Origin: Lunularia cruciata
Taxonomy: Eukaryota; Streptophyta; Marchantiopsida; Lunulariales; Lunulariaceae
Assembly (NCBI GenBank): GCA_948567375.1
Contig: OX419755.1
Coordinates: forward strand, 42,785,001-42,849,000
Length of the DNA stretch: 64,000 nt
Reading direction: 5' to 3'
The translations under genes and the position numbers were made by a program. Positions 32,591-44,454 of the stretch are shown in pieces (positions within the stretch are counted from its first letter, which is position 1; each line of letters opens with the position of its first letter). The notes under the pieces were generated by a model. It saw only the letters and a program-made list of their open reading frames with translations, did no database searches and was not told the origin of the DNA.

Positions 32591-35049
32591 CATTTTTTAC
32601 TAGTTTCCATCCCCAAAGATATTGCCAAAGGTACTTATGTTTTTCATCCTCATCCTTGGAGGTGATTCTATCCATCAAGTTCTTCTATATTTCATCCTTG
32701 TACTCTAAGTACTCATCCTCATTGCTAGAGTTAGTTCCATCTGACACCATCCTCTCCCTTCATCCCCATCTTCTCGTATTTAATCTATTGTCACTCTATT
32801 ATCATATGATAACAAAAGTGTTTTAAAAGTTAGGAAAATTAAAAAATAGGGAGTTGGTTGTGAAACATCTCAAACTAAATACCCCACACATTTAATATAA
32901 TACCCCATAAAATATCCTTTTGATAAATGGGAACTTAATACAAGTGTTAAATGTATATAACTAAGTCATTTCTTCTCTCTAACTTGGAGCCATATTTCAC
33001 AATCTATTGACCCAATAAATTTTATCAATTTGAAAGAGATTCTTCTTGATAGTGATTGGCCATATTTCTTGATCCATTGACCTTGTAAATTTATCAATTA
33101 GGGAGAAATTATTTGATTATGAAGGTACAACACAATGAAATTAACATCAATTGACATTTGTCTTGATTCAGAGTTTTCTTCTCTTGTCTTGGATGGAGTA
33201 TTTTTTTTCTTGTTCTCTCCATTTACTATAGTTAAAATTCTTTGTTAATTTTGACTCACTCATTGATCTACATTCAACTCCCCCCCAAACTTCAAGCAAC
33301 ATAGCTTTAGTGTTTTTGGTTTACATGAATGTGATTCAAACCTCCTATTCTTGCTCAAACCCACCATTCATGTAGATGTATTCGACCTAACTCCTACAAT
33401 TCCCAACAATGTAATCATGTTCAATCTATGGGATCTTGTGACTCAAAGACATTTGAGAGGAGATAATTCTAGAAAGTCAAGATGAAGTTAGGATCCCATA
33501 TGTGAAATCACATGTGTGGTGTTGTCTTCTAACCAAAGAGGGGATGTTCCACAACCACCTCCCTAAAATTTTAATCTAGTTATTATTGAAATTAAATGAA
33601 AAGTAGGACTCATGCACCACGTCAAATAAGTGTCATGTCAAAAAAAAGATTACCATATTTTTGCCAACATAAGATACTCTAAGTGCAAAACTTAGAGTAG
33701 AGTACTATTAAATCCATGATTGATTAATTAATCATTTAATGTGTTGATCAAGATAAATAGCTTATACACACTTGTGAGACATTTTCAAGCTCATAATCCC
33801 ATTGTACAAAAAGAAGCAAGGCAACTTCTTATAAGGAGGAGTTTACATATAAAAGTAAGACCATTACTTTCTATTCAAGTTGCAAACTTCTAGATGTTTA
33901 CATTGTGAGTGAAATTGTATCTTTATTGTTCAAGGAACAGAGGTGATCTAGAAGCAAAAAGACAAGAGTGGAGATAGGTAAACAACACCTATAAATCCAT
34001 TCAAATAATAGGTGATTTTAGGAGGAAATGTTCAATGATAGAATCAACTTAGCAAAAATTTTAGAAAACTTTGATACACTTTTAGAAACTTTCTTTCACA
34101 TGCTCTATTATTGGAAAACACTACAACATTTTCTATAACATTATAATTTTGATGTATTCTACAAAAACATAATTAAGTTTGATTTTAACTAGATATTATA
34201 GTATAACTTTAAGTATAAAAACAAGTTTTGTTAATCTAGATTTAATCATTAATGAAGTTACAAGTCATATATACATCATCAAGTAGTTTCTACACACATT
34301 ATAACCTTCAAGTGTACCTCCATGCAAGTTATTTTATCATAACATACATTGGATAATAAGGAGGATAGAAAGATCCCATGAAGCAATACAAGGATAAAGC
34401 CTAGGAGGTAAGTAAAGTTATAGGGAAAGTTTTTTACATGCCCTATAGTTTTCACTATTTAATATACTCCTCCAAGTTTGTATAAAATATGCTCCTCTTT
34501 ACTATAAGATGTACCCTCAAATTAATTGTTCTTGCATATTTTAATAGTGAATCTGATGTTTTGGTTTGTTTCTTTCTGGTCTATGAGTGTCAAGTAAACT
34601 AATGCTCCTTAGAGGAACTATCTTTTAAACTCTTCTATGGGCTTCATTTTCATTATTTTCATGTGGTTACCATTGCTCAATTCAAATTTTAGAGTTAGGT
34701 CTATTTTTGGCTCCTTTTCCTCAAGAATCATAAATTAATGGGTCAAATTGAGGCACTTATGTATTGTATTAAATATAATTGACTATCACAAATGCATGTA
34801 GTCTCAACAACTAATATTATAGAAATATTGAAGAGTAACAATCATATTACATGAGCTATGTTGAAAATCTTGAACTCTTAGAGCAATATCTAATTTTAGT
34901 TTACAACACTATTACAAGTTTCTATTATGTGTGTGCTCCTAAGCTCACTTTTCTTTGTGTTTTTGCACAAATAGAGCATGATCTTTGTGGTACCCATATT
35001 TTTCATTTTTAAAAGTTTTGTTCTATTTTCAAGAAGAAGTGTATAGATG
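32591..35049. other. AT-rich intergenic DNA, no gene recognised
   Basis: No open frame above about 85 codons and no family motif seen on either strand. A weak J 3'-end-like block (GGAGGATAGAAAGATCCCATGAAG) sits near 34361-34384 in minus orientation. Nothing else is supportable. Confidence 0.4.
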
Positions 35050-37500
35050 AAGTCGTATTGAACCCAAAATAGCATTGGAAGGAGAAGAACTATGTCTTTG
35101 CTTTGTAACCCAAAGAAAAGTGACTTTGTGTCAGATGCAAAGTACTTGGATTGGATCTGTCAGAGTTGGACCTGAAGTAAGGAGACTTTGCCTCGGGGTG
35201 ATCAACCTGATGCAAAGATAATGTAACAGATTTCCTTTGGGTTGGAAAGTCAAGAAAAGTACCGCACACAAAAGTGGCTAAGGCACAACCAAGAGAAATT
35301 GACATAGATAGGAGCAGTGCATGTAGAAGGTGTGATTTCTTGGTAGACAATCTTTTGAAGAATGATTGAGAAATGACGGACTATAAAGTCAGGTTTCAAA
35401 TCAAGAACAAGACAAATGACAAGTTAATTTCCTTTACCTTTGTGGAGTCAACCTAAGGGAGACTAGGGTAGAGGAGTGATAGTGAGTGAAATTGTGAAAA
35501 ATTCAAGGACTTGAGAGTTACACATCTAGGGGACGGGAGAATTGTCTTGCAAAAGCATATCACAAAGGAGAGTAGAATGACGGGAATCAAGAAGTGTCCT
35601 ACATTGGCAACAAGAAACCCAATGATTAGGAGGTTAGATGTGATGGCTTGCATCAAATTTTTGAGTAAACTTTGCATTACTTTCCTTGCATGGAATTGGA
35701 ACGTGAGTTTTCCAAATTTCATAGTAAAGATCACGGCCAATAACTATGTAGATGAGCCGGCAACATTCGGGGAGAGAGGCAACCCGGCTTGATCAATAGA
35801 GTTGGATTGGAAGTTGGTGTTAGGAAGAGAGTGTGGAGAGGAGCATGGGGCCACGTTCTTGGGAGAAGGGAGAAGTAGAAGAGAAACCCAAGAGATTAGA
35901 GATTCTTTCACCTCAAGGCACATGAAGAATGCATACAAGGTGGAGACATATCGAGAGTTGGTGTGAAGAGGCATTGTAGGCAAGATGATGGCCTTGTTCA
36001 AATCCAAGTGCACCACCTACATGACAAAGTAGCAGTCGGTGTTCTTCCACAAGATGTTTGCGGGAGAACCAATCAATTGGGCAAAGTGTTTTATCAGGAA
36101 ACAAGGTAGATGGTGTTGAATTGGAGGACGACGACACCACCACATTACTTTGTGTCTTTTGTGGCACACTTCAACCTTGGGTTGAAATTGTTAAGCACTG
36201 AGGAGAAGAAGAAGATTGTCTCATATTTCCACCCCAATCTATGACAAGAAGCCAATGACAAGGAGCGACGATGCATTTGGCAATTAAGAAGTAATGACGA
36301 TCACTATGCAAGAATGGGACATGACCGGAAGATGGTTGTGCCCCTGCTAGGAAAGAAGAAGAGAAGTAGACCCAAGGTGGAGAGCTTGCTAGTGCAGCCT
36401 TGAAAACTAAGAAGAATTGGGTAGAGAGAAGGGAAGCAAGTCCAACGGATCGTGCTTGTAGAGGAAGTCAAATCAAAAGAAGAAGAAGAGTCCACATCAA
36501 AAAGATCGGAGGAAGAAGAGGTTGAGTTGACCCTACAAAGCAAAGAATCCAGTGAAGAAAGCAAGGATGAATCCAAGGTATAGCAAGATCAAGAGAAGGA
36601 GATGTCTCTGCAAGAAGAAATTGAGCAGTAGGATATGGAAGAAGAAATCATGGCCAAGTTAGCAATTGAGGCAAAAGAAGGATTGGTGGTAGAGCCAAGG
36701 CAATACACACCACAAGGAGAAGGTGTGTAGGTATCCTAGCAGATCATCAATTTGGATGATGAGGAGCATTTGGCGGACAAGACGTCATCAACAATATGAA
36801 GATCCCAACTTCGTATTAAGACCTTGGGCTCGAAAGGAAGGCATCCGATCGTTGCAATCACTAAAGAGAAGGTAGTAGAAGAAGCATGATGCAAGGAAGT
36901 AGAGTATCTTTTGGATGTGGTATGTATGCTATTATTGAAGATGGAGAAGAAGAAGAAGGAGATGTAACACATACATCCCAATGTACAAATAGTGTTGTAG
37001 GTGCTAGAGAGATTAGAGATTGAGAATTGGAAGTTATAGGAGAACCTGAGTAGAGGAGAGGAAGAAATAAGGAGGTTATGCAAGAAAGACTTTGGGTAGA
37101 GAAGTTACAACCCAAAGTGAAAGCGGAGCAAGAGAAGGGCAAAGAAATGGTGGAAGATAAGGAAGAAGAGTTTGACGTATTTTGCCAAAAGGTAGAAGAG
37201 AAGACAGCAGCCTGGAAATAGGAATTTGCTAAGCAAGATCAAGAAGAAGGAAGGCTGAGAGATCTGGTGCAGATGTTAGAGGCAAAGATTGACCAGTGTG
37301 TGAAGGAATTGGAGGATCACACAGCTAAGTATGAGGAGGAGTTGAAACTCAGCAAAGTTGTGGTAGAGGAAGAACAATAGAGGATGAAATCAAAGGATTC
37401 ACTTGCAAGAGCGATCATGGAATTGAAGGCAAAGTTAACCACAAAAGCCGAGGTTGAATAGAGGAATCACAATTACATGAATTACAGTTGCTGGTGTAGG
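35050..37500 (+). pseudogene. Broken reading frame with Glu/Lys-rich coiled-coil-like C-terminus, unidentified
   Basis: The plus strand between frameshifts reads like former protein sequence. An N-terminal part is at about 35511-36110 (for example GKMMALFKSKCTTYMT, then FFHKMFAGEPINWAKCF). A long acidic/basic part follows at about 36450-37440 (for example VEEVKSKEEEESTSKRSEEE), with repeated Glu-Glu-Lys patterns of a coiled coil. Stops and frame changes occur every few tens of codons. I do not recognise the family. It may be the gag-like product of another mobile element or a decayed host gene. The long minus-strand frames in this region are rich in Leu/Ser because they read the GAA/GAG-rich strand backwards, and I treat them as shadows. 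Confidence 0.35.
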
Positions 37501-37871
37501 AGACTCGTAGTAAGAATACAAAGAACAAGGATTTGAATGCCTTGTTGATCAGTCTTACGACTCGGGGTTGATAGGAATATGATAGTTGTAGAGAATAACA
37601 TTTTTATTAGACTCCAGTTGATTAAGTTAGAGTTAGAAAGTCTTTGGAATAATGTGTATATCAGACCCAAAGTAAGAGAGGTAGGAGTGCAAGTGTCTTT
37701 GGATTTGACACTTGACACTTTAGAGAAAGTGGGTTGGGAGAAAATGAGTTAGATAAGTTACCCACTAGTGCAATTGTAGTCTGTAGTGAAGAGGTAGTAT
37801 AAATAGCAAAGGACTTAGTAGAATTTGATAGAACCGAAGTACAAGAGATGAAGGGGTATTCTTAGGGACTG
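37501..37871. other. Non-coding sequence left of element B
   Basis: Probably the 3' flank of the broken frame upstream. A TATAAATA-like AGTATAAATAG box is at about 37796-37806. Sequence of similar style resumes right of element B at 43519. Confidence 0.3.
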
Positions 37872-38236
37872 TGTAACAGCATGGAGTTTAGCGGCATAGT
37901 TAGTAAGGCTAACAAATTAGAGAATAAGCCGAATTAGCCTAGAATATTCCAAAAGCATCTATGAAGCTTCTTGGGAAGCTTCCCGACTAGTTAACTTGCG
38001 CTCTAAGCAAGTAACTTCTAAAAGGAAGCTTCTAGAAGCTTCTAACTAGCTTAGCTTGCACGCCAAGTAGACGGCTTCTAGAAGGAAGCTTCTTGAGAAG
38101 TTTCTCAAGGGCCTTGTATGCTACCTATAAATACCAAAGCCAAAGTAATGCTAGGCATTTGGAGTTTTCACTCATTCAAGTGTCCCAATGTGAGTTTCCA
38201 TTCTCTTATTTCTCTCCTTGGTCTTGGTCTTTTACA
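37872..38236 (+). repeat. 5' LTR of element B with promoter elements
   Basis: 365 bp, TGTAACA to TTTTACA. U3 contains AGCTTCTAGAAGCTTC-type palindromes and a TATA box at 38126-38133. Compared with the 3' LTR it lacks a block of about 118 bp made of two related units of about 60 bp. Confidence 0.92.
38024..38043. promoter_or_regulatory. Heat-shock-element-like array in the B LTR
   Basis: GGAAGCTTCTAGAAGCTTCT reads as four alternating units GAAgcTTCtaGAAgcTTC with exact 2-base spacing, the consensus bound by heat-shock factor trimers. It lies about 85 bp upstream of TATAAATA (38126-38133). The identical array occurs in the 3' LTR at 43188-43207, and related arrays occur in all other LTRs of this family here. 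Heat induction is inferred from the consensus only. Confidence 0.6.
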
Positions 38237-38237
38237 T

Positions 38238-38249
38238 TGGTATCAGAGC
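38238..38249 (+). other. Primer binding site of element B
   Basis: TGGTATCAGAGC, one base after the LTR end, complementary to the 3' end of plant initiator-Met tRNA. Confidence 0.92.
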
Positions 38250-38507
38250 AGGAATGGGATGGATGGAATTTATGGACCACCAAATCCACTTCCGCCAAAC
38301 CATTGGGATTTTCATGTCCAAATATTACCCAAGCATTGTTTCACACAATTCATCATCTTGTGCTTTGGGCAGGATTTTCTACATATGATCATCGTGTTTG
38401 AGGAACCCTTGATACTTCTAGTTGTAACTTATGGAGAAAAATGGACATGTTGCATCTATGTGTTAATCAACTAGATAAAGTGGGAGTAGTGGGATAGAGT
38501 AGTAGCT

Positions 38508-39411
38508 ATGGCAGCAAGACCAAACATCATCACTACGATGCAGCAACAAATTGAGCACCTGACTCGATTGTTGGATGAACAAGATCAGCAACGACAAGAA
38601 CATATAAAGAGAGCACCAATTTGAGATGGAGAAGATTACATTTGATTTCCAAAACCCAAGGTGTTTGAAGGCAAGAATCTTCCAAGCACAATGGAGAATT
38701 TTGTGTTTCACTGCAAACGTTATTTTGAAGCCACAAATCTTCAAGATGAACGGAAACAGATTTTTTGGCCTCTAGCCAATTAGATGGTGTGGCAAAACTT
38801 TGGTGGTGATTTCAAGTAGAGCGAGCTAAATGACAGATTGTTACACCAATTTTGACATGGGTAAAGTTCAAGGATGTAATATTGGGTCACTTTCAAACTA
38901 TAAATGCACCTATGCCGCACGAGATAAATTAGCGGAGTTGAAGCAAGTTGGGTTAGTAAGGAGCTACATCACACAATTTCAGAACATCATCATGCAAATT
39001 CCAAATATACAAGAAGGTGAAGATCTGGATCAATTTATGCGGGGATTGAAGTCACAAACCAAATTAGAGGTGACCATGCGGGAACCACAAAACATAGAAG
39101 AAGCCATGCAATTGGCTGAGCACTTTGATTCCTTGGTTGCAACAACTTGGTCTTGCCCTTGACCTACACAAGGCCTACTAATACACTATGCACGGGTGGA
39201 AGAACTAGCACCCATGGAGATTGATGCTATCCAACGGAGACTACTTGGTACAATGGATAGAGAAAGATTGCGACAAAATGGAGGTTGTTTTTATTGTCAC
39301 CAAGTTGGACATTGCATAGCTGAATGCTTACTCAGGAATAGGCAACTTCAACAAGTTGCCCACATGGAGATTGTGGAACAGAATGATCAAGAAAATAAGG
39401 AATCTCAATAG
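38508..39411 (+). pseudogene. Element B gag
   Basis: Probable start ATG at 38508 (MAARPNIITTMQQQIEHL). The capsid-like core at 38830-39162 includes YAARDKLAELKQVG and SYITQFQNIIMQIPN. A CCHC knuckle, CFYCHQVGHCIAEC, is at 39286-39327, complete with His. Frameshifts and stops between 38600 and 38830 and near 39163 break the frame. Gag forms the virus-like particle and the knuckle binds RNA. Confidence 0.85.
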
Positions 39412-39524
39412 GAGATTTTGAGCCGCCTATTGGGAGCTTGATTAGTTTCAATGGGATTGACGGCTCAACTTATGCAAGTTTGCTTCACATGTAAGGTACA
39501 ATATCTAATCAGGGTTGTAGGATT

Positions 39525-39830
39525 TTGGTTGATTCTGGAAGTTCAAAGAATTGCATGTCTATTCAAGTAGCAAAGGAATTGGGTATTCCTATCAAGCCAA
39601 TGTTTGGAAGTAGTTTGATGATGGCGGATGGTAGAAAGGGTTTTGCATTCCGCACCTCACATCCTATGACCTTCAAGATTGGGAAGGAGTATTTGGAGTG
39701 TATGAGGTTTGTAGTGGCACCACTACACTATGATATCATTCTTGGTCTACCTTGGCTTGAATGTCATAAGGTTCAATTCAATTGGACCCGACGACAAATT
39801 CAAGTACAACACCAAGGTAGGAATTTCTGA
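39525..39830 (+). pseudogene. Element B aspartic protease
   Basis: VDSGSSKNCMS at 39525-39557 gives the active-site D-S-G, and IILGLPWL marks the second conserved block. It cleaves the gag-pol polyprotein. This segment is locally uninterrupted but joined to gag and RT through stops. Confidence 0.85.
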
Positions 39831-39839
39831 TTAGGTTGT

Positions 39840-41300
39840 TTGGCACCTCTGAGTAAGACATCTAAGAATAGTCAGTCCCAAGATGGGAAGTTTGTCGAGA
39901 AGATAGCCATAGAGCAAATCTGGAAGGGATATGAGTCTCAAGATGGGAAGTTTGCCAAGAAGGCAACCATGGAGCAAGTTTGGAAGAGAGATGAGTCCAT
40001 GGAAGGGAAGTTTGTTAGTAAAGCAGCCATAGAGCAAGCTTTGGAGGAAGATAAGTTTGTATTTGTGGTGTGGATCAAGCCGGTTGCACAAGAACAATCC
40101 AAAGAGTGCCAAGAGTCTCATCAAGCAATGGTTGATCAAATAGTTCAAGAGTTTGCGGACGTGTTTCCGGATGATCTGCCAAAGGGATTACCCTCCAATT
40201 GAGGTATGCTCTTCAGGATCAAGTTATTGCCAGGGAGTACTCCAGTGAGTTGACCGATCTATCGGCTCTCACCAAAGAAGTTGGAGGAGTTGCAAATAAC
40301 ACTTACAAAGTTGCTGGAGAAGGATTTCATATGACATAGTACCTCTCCTTTGGGAGCATTGGTACTATTTGTTCCAAAGAAGGATGGAGGACTTTGTTTT
40401 TGTATTGATTACCGTGGGCTCAATAAGCAAACCGTGAAGAATGCATATCCCTTGCCTTGGATTGATGACCTGCTTGATCAACTAAGTGGAGCACGCTACT
40501 TTTCCAAGCTGGATCTTTGTAGCGGCTATTGGAAAATTCCTATTGAGAGAGAGGATGTGCAAAAGACTACCTTTTGCACAAGATATGGGCATTTCAAGTA
40601 GAGAGTTCTACCTTTTGGACTCACTAATGCTCTAGTAGTCTTCATGGATCAGATGCATCGGCTATAGGAAGGATTATTAGATCGGTCCGTAGTGGTGTTC
40701 TTGGATTATATCTTAATCTATAGCAAGATAGAGGTAAAACACATGAATCATGTGTGAGAAGTCCTAAGACAACTACGACAATGGAAATTTTACTGCAAAA
40801 AGTCGAAGTGTGCTTTTTGGCAAAAGAAGGTTACCTTCTTGGGTCATAAGATCTCATCAGAGGGGATCAAGATGGAAGAAGAGAAGATCAAGGCCATTAT
40901 TGATTGGCCTACCCCAAAGGATGCTATAGAAGTACGAGCATTCAATGGATTGGCCATTTTTTACCGATGGTTTATCCATTATTATGCTCATATGACTGCA
41001 CCATTGACTGACCTCTTGAGAAAGAACTTGAGTTTCCAATAGACCACCAAGTATGAAGAAGCATTCTAGAAGTTAAAGCATACGGTGTCTTCAAGACCTA
41101 TTCTTCAACCATATGAAACTCAACTACCTTGTGTGGTTGATTTTGATACTTCTAACTTTGCAATTGGAGCTGTGTTTCAACAAGAATTCCCATATGGACT
41201 ACATCCCATTGCCTTTGTGTCTCACCGACTAAATACAGCTGAAATTACTCTGCTCAAGATTGGGAACAACTTGCAATGGTATATGCCACCAAGGTAGGGA
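39840..41300 (+). pseudogene. Element B reverse transcriptase and RNase H
   Basis: [20 protein letters not shown] and [16 protein letters not shown] (motif A) at 40350-40600. Motif C reads FLDY at 40698-40709 where FVDD is expected, so a catalytic Asp is lost. FLGHKISSEGIKM and LAIFYRWFIHYY (thumb/connection) follow, then RNase H DFDTSNFAIGAVFQQEF at about 41134-41190. Stops lie at about 40600, 40666, 40757, 41041 and 41297. Confidence 0.88.
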
Positions 41301-41489
41301 GGCATCACCTCTTGGGAAAACAAATGGTCATGCAAACTGATCATAAGCCATTGTTGCAGACCTTACACTTAGAACACATGAAGAATCAACATCATTGATG
41401 GGAAGAGCAACTCCAATTGTTTGACATCAAACTTGAGTACAAACCAGGTTGATTCCATGTCATCCTTGATGCTCTATCACGACGACCTG

Positions 41490-42700
41490 ATTTGAAGTCT
41501 CTTCCTCTCATCACGGTAGCAATTACGATGGTGTCAATTGACCCCAAGATCCATAACAAGTTTTGGTTAGCTCTACAACAAGATCTCTTCTTCCAGATGG
41601 TACATGGTTGTCTAACAACTGATGACAAGGAGTACAACACCTTCTACTTCAAGGAAGGCCTTCTATTCCATGCGGATTGGATCTATGTTCCAGCCAAAGA
41701 TGATCTCCGACTTGTGCCTTCAAGAAGCCCATGATTTACCAATAGTTGGTCACATGGGGGTGGATAAGACCTTGGGTATCCTCCAACACCAATGGTGGTG
41801 GCCTAACATGACGCGAGATATTTGGGAGTTTGTCCAATCGTGTGAGAGTTATCAATGCAACAAGGCTAGTACCTAGAAGCCGAGTGGACTCCTTCAACCA
41901 CTTCTCATTCCAACTACTCATTGGGAACATGTGAGCTTAGATCTCATCACCTCCTTGCACAAGACACAACAAGGTCATATAGCAATTGTGGTGTTTGTGG
42001 ATAAGCTTAGTAAGCAAATCCATTTGGCACCAATAGTTGATATGGTGGATGCTCCAACCTTGGTGCAACTCTACTTCAATAATGTATTCAAACATCATGG
42101 GATGCTACATGTAGTTATCTCCAACTATGATCCTCACTTCACCGGAAAGTTTTGGCAAGCCCTCTTCCAGATACTTGGCACCAAGCTTGCTTTGTCCATA
42201 GCCTATCATCCTCAAACTGATGGACAAACTGAACATGACAAACTGCAAATTGCACCTTGGAAGATATACTTTATACCTTTGTTAACATTCACCATACCAA
42301 TTGGGATGAATGTCTTGCAACTGCGGAGTTTACAAACAACAATTCTAAACATGCAAGCACCTAATTCTCTCCTTTCTTTCTCAATTTTGGCCAAGATCCG
42401 CTTGTCCCAGATTTTATTCTTCCTCCTCCTCTATCTCAAGTCCCTCATACTTCAACCTTCTTGACCACCATATCCAAATCTCTCCAACAAGCCAAATCTC
42501 ACTTCCTTGTTGCTCAAAATTGTCAAAAAAAATATGCGGACCACCATTGTCGTGATCTCACCTTTGAAGTTGGTAAAGTTATGTTATCCTCTAGTAATCT
42601 ACCCCTCCCACTTGATACCCAAGTTTGTAAACTTGCCCCTAATTGGATAGGACCTTTTGATGTCACCCAAATTGTCTCTCCTGTTGCTTATTGACTTGCC
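41490..42700 (+). pseudogene. Element B integrase
   Basis: HHCC region: GHMGVDKTL...CESYQC at 41749-41868. Catalytic core: SLDLITSLHK (first Asp kept) and VISNYDPHFTGKFW, in which the second catalytic Asp is Asn at 42123-42125. AYHPQTDGQTE keeps the Glu. A frameshift follows after 42240. Confidence 0.85.
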
Positions 42701-42989
42701 TTGCCTTGTCATATGCGAATCCATCCTATCTTTCATGTTTCCAAGTTGAAACCCTTTGTTCTTAACCCATCTTCTTTCTCCTTTCGATTCCAACCTCCTC
42801 CTCCCCCTATCCCTATCAATGATCATGAGGAGTACAAAGTTGATTGTATACTTGCACGTCACCACATCCAACGAGGACGCTATCAACATACGGAGTACAA
42901 GGTCCTTTGTAAAGGGTAATTTCTTCATGATGCCACATGGAACCCCTTTCTCACCTCCAAAATGCACAGATGGCCATCTAGGAGTTTGA
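42701..42989 (+). pseudogene. Element B chromodomain
   Basis: EEYKV at 42827, then YKVLCKG, an in-frame stop, and FLHDATWNPF, so the WKGY core is broken by one stop codon that the homologous domain of element A does not have. Confidence 0.85.
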
Positions 42990-43035
42990 AGCTTCAATGG
43001 CAACGAGGACGTCACCAACTAGCGGTGGGGGAATA

Positions 43036-43518
43036 TGTAACAATATGGAGTTTAGCAACGTAAGTAGTAAGGCTAACAAAGTAGAGAATAAGCCAAATTA
43101 GCCTAGAATATTCCAAAAACATCTAGGAAGCTTCTTGGAAAGCTTCCTAACTAGTTAACTTGTGCTCCAAGCAGGTAGATTCTAGAAGGAAGCTTCTAGA
43201 AGCTTCTAACTAGCTTAGCTTGCATGCCAAGTAGGCGGCTTCTAGAAGGAAGCATCTTGAGAAGCTTCTAAGTTAACTTGGCTTGCACTCTAAGAAAGAG
43301 GCTCAACGAAGCGTCTTGAGAAGCTTCCAAGTTAACTTGGCTTGCACTCTAAGAAAGCGGCTCAAGGAAACTTCTTGATAAGTTTCTCAAGGGCCTTGTA
43401 TGCTACCTATAAATACCAAAGCCGAAGTCATGCTAGGCATTTGGAGTTTTCTCTTATTCAACTGTCCCAATGTGAGTTTCCATTCTCCTATTTCTCTCCT
43501 CGGTCTTCGTCTTTTATA
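43036..43518 (+). repeat. 3' LTR of element B
   Basis: 483 bp, TGTAACA to TTTTATA (one mismatch from TTTTACA). It carries the extra block of two tandem units of about 60 bp (AAGTTAACTTGGCTTGCACT twice) that the 5' LTR lacks. TATAAATA is at 43408-43415. Confidence 0.9.
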
Positions 43519-44454
43519 GACAAGAAGCCGAAGTAGAGGTAGACATTGGATTGGATTAGGACAATTTTGGGATAAGAAGAGGTAGTTATGAAGAGGTGGT
43601 TTGTCATTTTGGATTTTTAGGTTGTTAGAGGTAGTTAGGAAGCATTTTAGAGAGTTAGATAACTATCAAAGTGCTCAGCCTATTTAAGAGAGGCTTTTGT
43701 AATAAAAGGTTGTTCAATTTGTATAATTTTGAGAATAGATAAAGTGAAGTGCTATGAAGTAGTACTTGTTACTTGAGCCTAATTCTGGGTATGAACTCTA
43801 TGTGTGTGTTTGTGAATGTTGAGAGAATTTTAAGTGCAAGTCAATGTGTTTGTTGGATGTTGGATTCCACAACCTTGATCATCATTTTGTGTGTTTGATC
43901 TTGAGTGAAGTGCAATTGAAGCAATGCCTTGATAGATCTAAGAGGAATTTAGTGTTGGTAGTATTTTGCAATTGTGAGTGGAGCACAAGGTTGATGCAAA
44001 GAAATTTCAATCGAGGAAGTTGTGCATTCAGTGGAGGGGTGGAACACAATTCTAAAGCAAAGTTGTTTTGGAGTGAAATGTCATTTTTAAGAGAGACTAA
44101 ATCATCACAATAAAGATTGTTTGGAAAGATTTGAAAGATTTGTCCTTGGGTAGCAACTTGTTATGACGAGATTGCAAGTCAGTGCTTGTTGCTCTCTTTT
44201 GGGTGTGGTTTCTACCTTAAAGATTAAAGACGCAACCAAGAAGAACTAATTTGGTTACTTTGCTTTGTATTTGGATATTTCTGACTTGTATCTCTATGGG
44301 AACAAACTTTACTTACCCAATTACTGCAAAAGTGATATTTGCCGGGTTGGCACAATTTTGCTATATTACTCATTACATCTTGGGAGAGGGTCAGTCAAAC
44401 CTCTTGAGTCTCACTAATAATATGAATTCATTGATTCCAAGCATATTGTAAACT
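43519..44454. other. Sequence right of element B, no gene recognised
   Basis: AT-rich. An AATAAAAGG polyadenylation-like signal lies near 43700 downstream of CTATTTAAGAGAGG. It may be terminal sequence of the element or gene whose other side is at 37501-37871. Short frames (for example 43844-44113) match nothing. Confidence 0.3.

Larger units (their letters stand above)
37872..43518 (+). mobile_element. Chromovirus B, full-length with both LTRs (degenerate)
   Basis: 5647 bp. The 5' LTR is 37872-38236 and the 3' LTR is 43036-43518. Primer binding site TGGTATCAGAGC is at 38238-38249 and a polypurine tract, GTGGGGGAATA, at about 43025-43035. Gene order gag, protease, RT, RNase H, integrase, chromodomain defines a Ty3-type chromovirus. 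A perfect target duplication is not visible (GACTG on the left, GACAA on the right). Length and short LTRs resemble compact chromovirus clades such as Reina or the moss/fungal Tcn1 type, which the sequence alone does not decide. Confidence 0.93.

Noticed and set aside
36736-37142. Long minus-strand Leu/Ser-rich frames
   Set aside because: They are the complement of a GAA/GAG-rich (Glu/Lys) stretch, which naturally lacks stops on the reverse strand. There is no domain or conserved start.
38238-38249. tRNA gene
   Set aside because: Only the 12-base complement of a tRNA 3' end is present. It is a primer binding site beside an LTR.
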